DNA of 64,000 nt from Pogonophryne albipinna (lineage: Eukaryota; Chordata; Actinopteri; Perciformes; Artedidraconidae). Each line of letters opens with the position of its first letter. Within the stretch, counting starts at the first letter, position 1. The notes beneath the pieces were generated by a model. The model saw only the letters and a program-made list of their open reading frames with translations, was not told where the DNA came from and did no database searches. Shown in pieces: positions 1-9,674 of this stretch. The DNA lies in NCBI GenBank assembly GCA_028583405.1, contig JAPTMU010000434.1:1-64000 (forward strand), given 5' to 3'. The position numbers and the translations under genes were made by a program.

Positions 1-1280
1 TGAACTGGAGTTGCGTTGGTGTGAATGAGGTATATGGTGCACCTGTAGAAGGTCAGGATCCTCTCTATGGAGCACCTGTAGAAGGTCAGGATGCTCTCTA
101 TGGTGCACCTGTAGAAGGTCAGGATGCTCTCTATGGTGCACCTGTAGAAGGTCAGGATGCTCTCTATGGAGCACCTGTAGAAGGTCAGGATGCTCTCTAT
201 GGTGCACCTGTAGAAGGTCAGGATGCTCTCTATGGTGCACCTGTAGAAGGTCAGGATGCTCTCTATGGAGCACCTGTAGAAGGTCAGGATGCTCTCTATG
301 GTGCACCTGTAGAAGGTCAGGATGCTCTCTATGGTACACCTGTAGAAGGTCAGGATCCTCTCTATGGTGCACCTGTAGAAGGTCAGGATCCTCTCTATGG
401 TGCACCTGTAGAAGGTCAGGATGCTCTCTATGGAGCACCTGTAGAAGGTCAGGATGCTCTCTATGGTGCACCTGTAGAAGGTCAGGATGCTCTCTATGGT
501 GCACCTGTAGAAGGTCAGGATCCTCTCTATGGTGCACCTGTAGAAGGTCAGGATCCTCTCTATGGTGCACCTGTAGAAGGTCAGGATCCTCTCTATGGTG
601 CACCTGTAGAAGGTCAGGATCCTTTCTATGGTGCACCTGTAGAAGGTCAGGATCCTCTCTATGGTGCACCTGTAGAAGGTCAGGATGCTCTCTATGGTGC
701 ACCTGTAGAAGGTCAGGATGCTCTCGATGGAGCACCTGTAGAAGGTCAGGATGCTCTCTATGGTGCACCTGTAGAAGGTCAGGATCCTCTCTATGGAGCA
801 CCTGTTGAAGGTCAGGATCCTCTCTATGGTGCACCTGTAGAAGGTCAGGATCCTCTCTATGATGCACCTGTAGAAGGTCAGGATGCTCTCTATGGTGCAC
901 CTGTAGAAGGTCAGGATGCTCTCTATGGAGCACCTGTAGAAGGTCAGTATCCTCTCTATGGTGCACCTGTAGAAGGTCAGGATGCTCTCTATGGGGCACC
1001 TGTAGAAGGTCAGGATCCTCTCTATGGTGCACCTGTAGAAGGTCAGGATCCTCTCTATGGTGCACCTGTAGAAGGTCAGGATGCTCTCTATGGTGCACCT
1101 GTAGAAGGTCAGGATCCTCTCTATGGAGCACCTGTAGAAGGTCAGGATCCTCTCTATGGTGCACCTGTAGAAGTTGCAGAGTATCCTGGAGTCCATGTTG
1201 AACCTCCTCAGCTTACGGAGGAAGAAGAGCCGCTGTCGAGCTCTTTTGGTGATGAGTCCATGTCAGGTCCTCAGTGTTGA
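1..1280 (-). repeat. 33-bp minisatellite (about 34 copies) inside LINE ORF2 3' coding sequence
   Basis: About 34.5 head-to-tail copies of a 33-bp unit run from about 33 to 1172. Read on the minus strand each unit encodes FYRCTIESILT, which I recognise as the segment just before the ITAWYG motif near the C-terminus of fish L2/CR1-like LINE reverse transcriptases; the normal element has this segment once. The flank at 1173-1262 (minus strand starts MDSRILCN) matches the flank of a shorter array at 53650-54060. The minus frame has no stop from 1195 to the window edge. Because 33 is a multiple of 3, the plus strand is also open (419 codons of a YGAPVEGQDAL repeat), but I read that as a by-product. 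Unit variants alternate GCT/CCT and GGT/GGA. Confidence 0.85.
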
Positions 1281-2220
1281 GTCCATGTCCTTATGGCTGC
1301 AGTCGAATAGTCCATTTAGCTTAGGAACCTTCCTAATGGAGTGAAATGACCCGGAAGTCCCTCAGTGGCAGCCATGATAAGTGCCGTTCCAATTCTCTAG
1401 AATGATAGGAAAGGAGGTTTCAAACTTCCTTTATAACCTCCTTTAGCTTAGGAACCACTGGACCTCCCTAACCGAAAGGAGAGGAGAAAATGCTGCCCCA
1501 CAATGCCTTGAAGCCGCAGCATTTGCGTCACACAACAGTCGGCCGTTCACGGAAACAAACGATTATGACGGAGAAATTATATCATGAAAGTTACGGTGCT
1601 TATTAAGCTAAAACGTAACGTAAACGTATGTGGTAAGTTGCCAAAGTGCTTTGTTTTGAACGTTCATCCGTATTATAATCAAAAAGAGAAATATGAACGT
1701 TAGTTTTTACTGAAATGATCAAATAAAGTCAACATTTCACAGTCTTTACTGAGCTGTGTGGGGTTTGTTCAACTTTTAAAAGATGTTTGAATGGTGATAT
1801 ACACAGTGATAGATGTTAAGGACTAACGTTTATAATAAATACATTTGTATTGATTTTAAGATATTTTCATAGTTCATACAATCATACGTATTGGGATCAT
1901 TTGTATTAATGTGGACCGGAGGGAGAGGGTGACGAGCAGAAGTTTCACTTTCCTTTTTTATTTCAATTCCAACTTTGGTCATGAAGAATATGTTTCTCTG
2001 TTGTCCACGTTCATAAAGCAAAGCAGCAGCATCAGAGCACGGTGCAGAGTCTCTAGATGAGTCCGTCGTTCTTATTAAACATCCATGTTGTAGTCCGCTG
2101 TATAGAAAACTGTAGTTTCCATAGTTTCCCCACAGCAGCAGACGCACAAAATGACGTCATGGATGAGAGGATATTATATGAATGAATCGGTTTTTTACCG
2201 ATGCAAAGACGCTGCAATCG
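1281..2220. other. Non-coding, probably old repeat sequence
   Basis: No gene recognised. The sequence ttagcttaggaacc occurs at about 1317 and about 1444, a short direct repeat in an otherwise unknown sequence. The end of this block (about 2160-2220) and 3284-3394 look like the two halves of one older repeat ending in catccctag, now split by the hAT element at 2229-3275. Confidence 0.4.
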
Positions 2221-2228
2221 ATGCATCG

Positions 2229-3275
2229 TAGGGGTGTAACGGTTCACAAACATTTCGGTTCGGTACGTACCTCGGTTTTTAGTTCACGGTTCGGTTCGGT
2301 ACGTTTTCGGTACAGCAGAAAAAATTAGCACAAAACATAAAATATTTCTTGTTTTTTTTTATTATTATTAAACTGTGAATATTCACTCGAATAAATACAA
2401 AATATAATAAAATAAACATTAAGGTGCAGCATTTCGATGAACTGAAATAATCTGTATTTGAACTGTACTGTACTAGTACCTAAGCAGCCAGTTTGACATT
2501 AGGACTTGCTTGTCATTGTATTTTCATGTTTTTTTAAAGAAAAATTAACTTGTCCACATTGCTTGCCGAAAGGGCAGATCTGCTGGCACTAACAATGTCT
2601 CCTGCTGTGGAGAACACCCTCTCGCTAGGGACAGAGGTAGCAGATACAGCCAGGTAGCGCTTTGCTAACATGGCAACATAAGGATATTTGGCGTTTGTAA
2701 TAGCTTTGGCTCGGTCTGAACTTGTTGCGAGTGGTGGAGGCTTAAATGCTAGTGGGAGTTGGGTTTGCACTTCAGTCTTTTTTCTTTTGGTATCGGTGAT
2801 ATTCACGTTCGGGTGATGCCTTTTCAAATGAGTGTGCAAGTTTGGTGTATTGCCAGCCGCGTAACCAATTTTAGTTGAAAAATGCCGACAAACAGCTTTG
2901 GTTCTGTCCACCTGTCTTTGTCCGCCATCCTTGTACGTAACTGCGAAACCAAAATGTTCCCAAACCGGAGACTTCAATGATGCTGGAGGATTTTCGAGCT
3001 CAACTTTATCTGCGTTCGCCATTTTGACAGTTCCTCAAATTACTGACTACATTTGAACGCATCCCTGTGACCAGCTCTCATAGTATGCCTCTCGTCCAAT
3101 GAAATGACTTGGTCGCTCTATGACGCGTTGAACCCAATGTGAGCAAATTACTCTGAATGCTGCGACGCAGCACCTGAGATTACTTCTAAGAAGTTGTTCA
3201 CGTTCTCAATTTACACGGTACCAAACCGAAGGGCCCGTACCGAATAATTTCGGTACGTATACCGTTACACCCCGA
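2229..3275 (-). mobile_element. hAT transposon, internally deleted (1047 bp)
   Basis: Terminal inverted repeats are taggggtgtaacgg on the left and the complement of tcggggtgtaacgg on the right. A perfect 8-bp target duplication, atgcatcg, lies at 2221-2228 and 3276-3283. Eight-base duplications and such ends are diagnostic of hAT elements. Subterminal runs rich in ggttcggtacg occur at both ends (2260-2310 and 3215-3260). The element carries one minus-strand ORF joining the first and last parts of a transposase, so it lacks a catalytic core and must be non-autonomous. It inserted into an older repeat. Confidence 0.92.
2534..3022 (-). CDS. Mini hAT protein: BED-type finger fused to hATC dimerisation tail
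   Basis: This 162-residue intact ORF starts at an ATG next to the element's right end and stops at 2534. Residues about 15-72 form a BED-finger region (SPVWEHFGF ... HTHLKRHHP). Residues about 110-160 match the hAT C-terminal dimerisation region (YPYVAMLAKRYLAV ... VPSERVFSTAGDIVSASRSA). The catalytic RNase-H-like core and its acidic residues are absent, so the protein cannot transpose DNA by itself. The finger's first pair, normally CxxC, reads CRHF, so one zinc ligand is lost although the HxxxxH pair remains. Inference: it might have acted as a repressor or dimer partner for full-length transposase, or be a neutral relic. No intron signals were needed. Confidence 0.75.
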   Translation of the reverse strand: MANADKVELENPPASLKSPVWEHFGFAVTYKDGGQRQVDRTKAVCRHFSTKIGYAAGNTPNLHTHLKRHHPNVNITDTKRKKTEVQTQLPLAFKPPPLATSSDRAKAITNAKYPYVAMLAKRYLAVSATSVPSERVFSTAGDIVSASRSALSASNVDKLIFL

Positions 3276-3393
3276 ATGCATCGTGAGTTCACCCCAAACT
3301 GTAGCCGATGTGCACTCTTTCAACCGGTGCACTCGCATCTTGAACGTTTATGCCGGTGCACCGATGCGAATCGGTGAATCTTAACATCCCTAG

Positions 3394-4005
3394 GACACTG
3401 AGGAACCTGAAGCTGCTGACTCTCTCCACCGTAGTCCCATTGATGGCGATGGGGGCGTGTCCCTCTCCCTGCTGCTTCCTGTAATCCACAATCAGCTCCT
3501 TGGTTTTGCTGACGTTGAGATGGAGGTTGTTATCCTGGCACCAAGATGTCAGGTTTTCGACCTCCTCTCTGTACGCCATCTCGTCACCGTCGGTGATCTG
3601 GCCGATGACGGTCGTGTCGTCAGCAAACTTCACGATGGTGTTGGAGCTGTGTGTGGCCACGCAGTCGTGAGTGAACAGGGAGTAGAGGAGAGGGCTGAGC
3701 ACGCAGCCTTGAGGGGCTCCGGTGTTGAGGATCAGGGTGGAGGATGTGATGTTTCCCACCCGCACTGCCTGGGGTCTGCCCATCAGGAAGTTCAGGATCC
3801 AGTCATAGAGGGCGCTGTTGAGCCCCAGTTCTCTGAGCTTGATGGCCAGCTTGGAGGGCACAATGGTATTGAAGGCTGAACTGTAATCAATGAACAGCAT
3901 TCTCACATATGTGTTCCTCTGGTCCAGGTGTGAGAGGGCAGTGTGGATGGTGAGGGCTATGGCGTCGTCTGTGGACCTGTTTGCTCTGTAGGCACTTTTT
4001 AACGC
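3394..4005 (-). pseudogene. L2/CR1-like LINE reverse transcriptase fragment
   Basis: The minus strand is open from about 4005 to 3289. It shows RT signatures in order: [56 protein letters not shown] and the active-site box FADDTTV. It then reaches [15 protein letters not shown] and loses homology near 3394. This is the family whose later C-terminal segment forms the 33-bp arrays at 1-1172 and 53650-53980. Only the RT middle is present, so it is a dead fragment. Its downstream end abuts a hAT-like terminus (catccctag, 3385-3393). Confidence 0.85.
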
Positions 4006-4632
4006 AAGCCGTCATCTCCACGGAGGAGCACACATCCTCTGTGTGTGTGTGGCACGAGCGCATTTTGTGACAGTGAGCGAGCGAGAGAGAGCGCGCATCA
4101 GTTACTGGGATTGTTTTTACTTGTTAGCATCTGGTGCTAGCTGCGCTAACGGGTATAAAGAGCTGTTAATTCAACAAGGTGGAGGGAGAGCTCTCTCCTG
4201 TCCGACTGACAGCTCAGTGAGGTAAAGGACTCTCTGAGTGTTTAGATAACACTTTAACTTTAGTCTAAGTTATCTCAGTGGGTCTCAAATTGTTTGGTCA
4301 TCTATGTAAACAAATATTTCCAATGCACACCTTTATCTATTTAATATAGTTGTAAAAAAAAAGGTAAGAAATCATTCCAATGTGTACTATAGGACAGTAA
4401 ATAAATAAAAAATTCAGTTTAAAATGGGAGTGATTAGTAAAATATCCATAAATAAAAAGAAATATGTGTCGTTTTGATGTGGGATTTGTTTTCAAAATCC
4501 AATTATGTATCTTTTAGTTATTTAAGATAAAATACAGTTGCACAGTTTACAGTTTCAGTTGCACTTTTGCTGTGAACATCATTCAGTCATAATTTGTGAA
4601 TCGTATCGTGAGTTGAGTTTATCGTTACATCC
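4006..4632. other. Non-coding, AT-rich, with a MITE-like end
   Basis: No gene recognised. A short GA/GT-rich stretch lies at 4039-4100. The end of the block (4607-4635) has the sequence cgttacatccctag, the same terminus seen at 3380-3393, so the preceding AT-rich stretch is probably a hAT-type MITE whose other end I could not find. Confidence 0.35.
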
Positions 4633-4950
4633 CTAGTATCTCGGCAGGACTTTCTTTATATTGGCGGTGTTAAAATCCCTGGCCACAATTAAAGCCGCCT
4701 CTGGCAGTGAAGTCTCTGTCCTGTCAATTACACCAAACAGCTGACCTAATGCTGTGTTGTTGTCAGCGTGTGGCGGAATATAGACTGCTGTAATCACAAT
4801 CAATGTAAATTCTCTTGGCAGATGAAAAGCCCGGCATGTGATCATGAGGTGCTCTAAATGATGGGAACAGCCCGAAGAAATAATCCCCACATCTGTGCAC
4901 CAGTTATTGTTTATCATGACGCACACACCACCTCCCTTACTTTCCCCTTA
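4633..4950 (-). pseudogene. LINE AP-endonuclease fragment
   Basis: The minus strand encodes part of the APE-like endonuclease of fish L2/CR1-type LINEs: VCVMINNNWCTDVGIIS, LMITCRAFHLPREF, VITAVYIPPHADNNTALG and ALIVARDFNTANIKKVLPRY. The family motif is GDFN; here the glycine is arginine (RDFN), which probably inactivated it. An in-frame stop lies just upstream (about 4953). This piece and the RT fragment at 3394-4005 are in the same orientation but reversed in order, with unrelated sequence between, so they are separate insertions. Confidence 0.8.
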
Positions 4951-5064
4951 ATTAACAGTCCGGTCGAAATATAGTGAATCCGTCAGGAACAATGGCGGAG
5001 TCCGAGGTAGCGGAGTTGAGCCAAGTCTCCGTGAAAATGATCACGTTACAGTTCTTAATATCAA

Positions 5065-5560
5065 TCAATCAATGTTTATTTATATAGCCCAATATCACAA
5101 ATGTTACATTTGTCTCAGTGGTCTTCACAGTTTGTCCCGTTGAAAAGCAATCCTACTTCTAAGTTCATCTAGTTTAATCTCAATTGACTGAACATTAGCC
5201 AGAAGAATACTTTATGACACATAGAAGCTTCAGACATTCACCAGTGGAGCATTTACTGACATATTTTATGTCGGAGAACAAATCGTGAACATCTCTTGTC
5301 AGCTTGTGTAAACCACAGACCTTATTTGGGGAATCTAACCAAAAACACCGTAAAGGATTAGTTGACTCTGAGACAAGGGAACCAGAGGTGGTAAAATGCT
5401 GACTCATTACCAGGTTTTAAGACTCATTCTTGCACCACGTTCTTGTAACGTACTATCACAGCATGAAGAAAAATAACATACAAATAAAGCAGGTAAGCGT
5501 GGTAAAAATCTATTCTCCAGCTTCTATAAAATAAGCTGTCCCTAAACGTTTACCCTATAG
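5065..5560. repeat. Teleost dispersed repeat tail, then unassigned sequence
   Basis: 5067-5105 carries caatcaatcaatg followed by tttatttatatagccc, a tail common to fish LINE/SINE copies. The rest (5106-5560) has no recognisable gene and leads to a splice acceptor at 5559-5560. Confidence 0.5.
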
Positions 5561-7869
5561 GTTAGAGAAGGAGATGGAGAGCCACGTGGCGGTCATGGCG
5601 GCGGAGGTGCAGCAGCTGGTGGAGCAGAAGGTCCCGGAGGCAGCCAGGTCGGCCCTCCAGGAGAACGCTGAGGTTAGGAGTCTGATCAGCCAGCTGTCAG
5701 AGCAGAACCACGACCTGATGGAAGAGAACTTCGCCCTGCGGGAGCGTAAGGGTCGGCTCAGGGTGGAGGTGGAGAACCTGGAGGAGATCCTCAGAGAGAC
5801 GTCCCGCCAGAGCTGCGTCCACAAGAAGGTGAGAGGAACACGCATGTGCATGCTGCTGATGTAGTCAACATTTTAACTCAATGATGTTTGCATACATGAT
5901 ATTGATCCTCCATCAGGTGGTGGAACAGCTCACAGAGAAGTGTCAGCAGCTGCAGGCGGAGCTGAAAGACTGTCAGCAGGAGGTGGAGCAGCTCCACACC
6001 AAACAAACAGGAGTCCTGGGGGAGATGGAGGCACTCAGGTCAGGCTCACTTACAGATTCAAAAACTAATTATATTCAAATAAGCTTTATTGGTATGAACA
6101 ATATCACCTAAGCTCAATAAAAGAATGACGCAAACCTTAACTGGTGGAACAAATTAACAATATAAAAATGTAATGATAATACAAATAATAATAATAATAA
6201 TGTTATGCAAATAACATCTGTTCTGTCCACATCCAACTGTGTTCATCATATGCAACAGTATGACAAAACGCTGCAAAAACAATAGCTGCAAATAATATTC
6301 AAAACACAGCAAGAAGCTCAAATCACAATGGAAACGGGGACACTAAAAAGTGACGCACACAGCTGGAAAAGGAGCGCTTATTGACGTTCAGGATTATAAA
6401 GCAGGCCAGATGTCTCTGTTGGCAGTCTGTTTCATAACTGTGTTTGTCTGTATATTTGAAATGACTTGGTTAGCTATGTTAGCTAGCTAGCTTATGGTAG
6501 ATCTGCAATAATATCGTAAGGAATCATGTGATCACATTGTTAAAATAAACCAAAAGAAAATATTAAGTTTCCAGAGGTGGAAAGTTACTATGTACTCAAG
6601 TACTGTTCTTAGGTAAACATTTGAGGTACTCATTTTATGCTACATTGTACTTCTACTCCACTGCAGTTCAGAGGTACATGGTGTACTTTCACTCCACTAC
6701 ATTTATGTAATCCCTTTAGTTACTTTACAGATGTGGATGAATGATGTGAAATATAATCAAGTGTTAAATCAGACTTTAGTTCCACCTGGAGTAAATCCAC
6801 AAGCTACCCTGCAGTCTACAAAGTCATTCAAACTAGCTGCACCTTTACCAGCTTTGAGAACACTTTCATGATCAATCATTATAAAACATATCATATATAT
6901 TATTCTGAAATGGACCAATCTGCACAATGACTACTTTTACTTTTGGTACTTTAAGTATATTTTGATGCCATTACTTTTCTACTTTTACTTGAGTAACATC
7001 TTGAATGCAGGACTTTTACTGTAACGGAGTATTCCTACACTCTTATGAGTGACTCTTTGATCTACATTTGACACTAGTGGCCATCAATTACATAAATAAA
7101 TACTTGAGTATTCTTAATGACAAATGTTGGTACATTTCTTTGGGAGAATATCCAATCATGATCACAGTACAATTATGTTATTTAGAGAAAAGCTGTTGCT
7201 ATTAAAAGTGTTTGTAAGTTGCTATGGATAAAAGCAACAGTTAGATGACCTGTAATGTAATGCCCTCCGCATAGAGATTTCTGCTCATCATCATCATCAT
7301 CTCCTTGTGTCTTTACAGAGATTTGACCCTGAATCCAGCTCAGACTTTTCAGTTTGAGCTTGCTCTCCAAAACCCGGCTGGTCCGGGCCTCGTACCCCCG
7401 CCCCCCACCCGGAAGCACAAACACACCCCCTCCAGGAGGGGAGCCGCCGGGTTCAGCAGCCCCCAGGGGCCTCTGCTCAGGTCTGTTCACCTGCTGGGTC
7501 TGCAGTGTGTAGTCCTGTTAACTGGCTCTTCGTGAAAGAATAACACATCTTATGAGACATTTTGTATCCATTTTACAAATAATACAGATTTGAACTCATC
7601 GTTCACCTTATTTTGCAAGCAATAGCACTTCAATCACTGTGTAACAATGAAACCCTAATCCTATTTTGCAATGATTAATTTTCTTTTTTAGAAGATTCAG
7701 TTGGTTGTAAATGTGTTCTTCAATATGCTTATTTTGTATCTTCTGTGGCTCTTCCCCCCCCCCCCCCCTCAGGAAGCCTTCCAGTCAGAAAACAGATCGC
7801 TCCATAAACCTCAGCGCTTCAGCTGCCGCACCTCTGACCTGCAGAAACCCCACCACTAAACCCAAATAA
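5561..7869 (+). CDS. CFAP157-like coiled-coil protein, last four exons
   Basis: Four exons join in phase: 5561-5828, 5917-6038, 7319-7480 and 7773-7869, with AG acceptors and GT donors at every junction and a final TAA. The first three encode heptad-rich coiled coil (starting LEKEMESHVAVMAAEVQQL, later QLTEKCQQLQAELKDCQQ). The last two are Pro/Lys/Arg-rich and unstructured, ending in TTKPK. The order (helix with KVPEAARSALQENAEVRSL, then an E-rich segment, then TEKCQQLQ) resembles the DUF4515 family, especially CFAP157, a ciliary basal-body protein needed for sperm flagella in mammals. BBOF1 and CCDC166 share the fold and cannot be excluded. Upstream exons are not visible in 1-5560, which is filled with transposons, so only the C-terminal part is annotated. 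A long C-run forms the final polypyrimidine tract. Confidence 0.7.
6569..7050. repeat. Fish dispersed repeat in intron 2 of the visible coiled-coil gene
   Basis: It starts near agaggtggaaagttacta and ends near gcaggacttttactgtaacg. It contains cttttacttgagtaacatc-type blocks typical of a very common fish non-autonomous repeat. Related text recurs at 53035-53095. Exact ends and target duplication were not determined. The rest of the intron (6039-6568, 7051-7318) shows nothing recognisable. Confidence 0.5.
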
Positions 7870-7984
7870 CAGACACACATCTTATTCCCTATTCCCCCTC
7901 CATATCTCCAGAGTAGAAAGGATCTAGTCCTTTCATATAAAAGTATTTGTTATAATACAAATTACATTTACGAATAGTTAAACA

Positions 7985-7990
7985 AATAAA
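7985..7990 (+). terminator. Candidate polyadenylation signal of the coiled-coil gene
   Basis: The first canonical AATAAA after the TAA stop at 7867-7869 lies here, about 115 bp downstream. The 3' flank 7870-8321 is otherwise AT-rich and without recognisable genes. Confidence 0.5.
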
Positions 7991-8321
7991 AAGAGTGTGT
8001 GAGTCGACTCCATTATAGGAATCTGTTTTCTTAATCAAAATAATAATTGTGATCTTTCTTCATTCAAGTAACACATTGTCAGTTGAAAGTGTAATTTCAT
8101 GTTTCTGTATTGAATGCTGCCTTATTATGAAAGTGCCCAAATCTGAAATATCACAATTAAATATGTTTTGGTTCCTGACAAAACAAATAACTTTAGTTCG
8201 TGTAATAATGGAATGAGATTCAATGTTGGAGCTGGTGTGAATACCACAATTAATAATAATGCATCCTTTTTGTTTAATAGCCTTTTTCTGCTTAGCTGGT
8301 TCAGAGAAGTGAGTACAAACC

Positions 8322-8622
8322 CTATGAAGCTAATTTCCTGCCATAACTCCACAAACAAACTAAACAGGTTTTACAAATGCCTCATGATTCACTAACAAAC
8401 ACAATGTGGTTTGCAAATACCACCATCTACAAACTAATGCATTTAGTTTTGCAAAGACAAAACGTAGGCTATCTATCAAACAAACACATAACATTTTTCT
8501 CAAAAAGTTGTGTACTTGTAAAACAAGTACACAACTTTTTTTACAACTACAACACTTTTTCTTCTCACGGCGGAATATTACTGCCAAAAGTCACGTGACT
8601 CACTCACGTGACTTTTGGCAGT
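8322..8622 (-). mobile_element. Palindromic element X, copy 1
   Basis: This segment is the reverse complement of 34310-34348 joined to 36177-36450. One end reads tatgaagctaatttcctgcc; the other carries a palindrome: 19-bp arms at 8580-8598 and 8604-8622 (actgccaaaagtcacgtga and its complement) around ctcac. A second perfect hairpin lies inside at about 8503-8540 (17-bp arms of aaaagttgtgtacttgt around a short loop). No coding capacity. The right palindrome arm is cut off at 8622, where an LTR-like leader begins. Confidence 0.75.
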
Positions 8623-8885
8623 CGTTGTCTGATTGTGTTCACCTGTGGCCCTTGTGTTTCTCCTCCCCTGCCCGGCTGTTTCTCGTCTTGTGATTACCCC
8701 TCCCTATTTTTAGTCTTGGCTCTTCCTGTGTTCAGTGTTGGTTCATCGTTTGTCTGTGACTGTGTTCACCGGGGAGTGTTCTGATTGTCCGTGTGCCATA
8801 TCCTTAAAATAAAGGTATTTTCAGTTTTTTCTGCATTTGGGTCCTGCCTGCTTCACTCACCGTAACAGAACCAACCAACCAAAAG
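8623..8885 (+). promoter_or_regulatory. LTR-like leader with polyadenylation signal
   Basis: The block is C/T-rich, has ccttaaaataaagg (8802-8815), and then tctgcatttgggtcctgcc and a short ccaaccaacc stretch before the ATG at 8886. This layout resembles the R-U5 and leader region of fish Ty3/Gypsy LTR elements. No matching second LTR was found in the window, so the assignment is tentative. Confidence 0.45.
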
Positions 8886-9674
8886 ATGGACCCAGCAGAC
8901 AGCCTGTACGAGGTGACGTACAACCTAATGTGCTTTAAAAACGACTGTCGATATGCCTCCAGTAGTGAAGAGAGACAGTCAATTATCTCAACGGCACGCC
9001 AAGAAGTAACCTCAAGGCCCTGGTTAAAGGAGTTACTTCCCGAGTGGGTGGAGGACTTTTTCGGTAGCTTTGAGGTCAAACCTGCTTCCCGGCCTGCTAG
9101 CCCCTGGCATGCTAGCACCCTGCCGGCCACAGTTCCCAACAAGGCTCCTTTCAAGGACCCTTTCGCTGGGTCTCGTCTGGCTTTTGGAGGACCTCTGAGC
9201 CTCCACAAGGCTTCAAGGCAGCATGGAAGGAAATGCAAGGCCAGGATTCCAGCACCGGCAGCCATGGTTCCGGCTCCGGTCCTAGCCCCAGCAGCCATGT
9301 TTCCGGCTTCAGAACCGGACCTTACAGCCATGATTCTGGCTTCAATTCCGGCTCCAGAGCCGGCCCATTCAGCCATGTTTCCGGCTCCAGAACCGGACCT
9401 TACAGCCATGTTTCCGGCTCCAGAACCGGACCTTACAGCCATGATTTTGGCTTCAATTCCGGCCCCAGCAGCCATGGTTCCAGACCCAGTTCTGGCCCCA
9501 GCGGCCATGGTTCCAGACCCAGCTCTGGCCCCAGCTGCCATAGTCCCATCTCTTGTCCCATCTCTGGTCCCCTCTCTAGTCTCTTCTCGAGTTCCCCCTC
9601 TAGTCCCTTCCCTAGTCCCTCCTCAGGTCACTTCTCTAGTCCCTTCTCTAGTCCCTATCAATTCCTTTCTCTAG
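8886..9674 (+). CDS. Pro/Ala-rich ORF behind the LTR-like leader (gag-like, degenerate)
   Basis: The ORF starts at an ATG just after the leader (MDPADSLYEVTYNLMCFK). About the first 100 residues are of normal composition (WLKELLPEWVEDFFGSF); the rest is Pro-rich repeats such as PAPEPDLTAMFPA. Open frames continue in another phase to 10504 with further Pro-rich repeats, so the coding frame has probably shifted between repeat blocks. MDPA-type starts occur in fish Gypsy gag proteins, but I see no CA domain or zinc knuckle. It may be a non-autonomous retroelement ORF or a chance open frame in GC-rich minisatellites. I do not recognise a function. Confidence 0.4.
   Translation: MDPADSLYEVTYNLMCFKNDCRYASSSEERQSIISTARQEVTSRPWLKELLPEWVEDFFGSFEVKPASRPASPWHASTLPATVPNKAPFKDPFAGSRLAFGGPLSLHKASRQHGRKCKARIPAPAAMVPAPVLAPAAMFPASEPDLTAMILASIPAPEPAHSAMFPAPEPDLTAMFPAPEPDLTAMILASIPAPAAMVPDPVLAPAAMVPDPALAPAAIVPSLVPSLVPSLVSSRVPPLVPSLVPPQVTSLVPSLVPINSFL

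Noticed and set aside
28..1172. CRISPR array
   Set aside because: The units are contiguous with no unique spacers, and the context is a vertebrate genome.
21..1280. 419-codon plus-strand ORF of YGAPVEGQDAL repeats as a secreted repeat protein
   Set aside because: It is the antisense of an in-frame LINE-derived 33-bp array; no signal peptide, and it begins and ends in LINE flank or unrelated sequence.
3457..3879. 140-codon plus-strand ORF
   Set aside because: Antisense of the LINE RT fragment, which has clear RT motifs.
5561..7869. CCDC159, which lies next to PLPPR2 in mammals
   Set aside because: The sequence does not resemble CCDC159 as I know it, the PLPPR gene is closer to PLPPR5, and they are 48 kb apart here.
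8804..9541. 245-codon minus-strand Gly/Ala-rich ORF
   Set aside because: Shadow of the Pro-rich repeats; no leader or domain.
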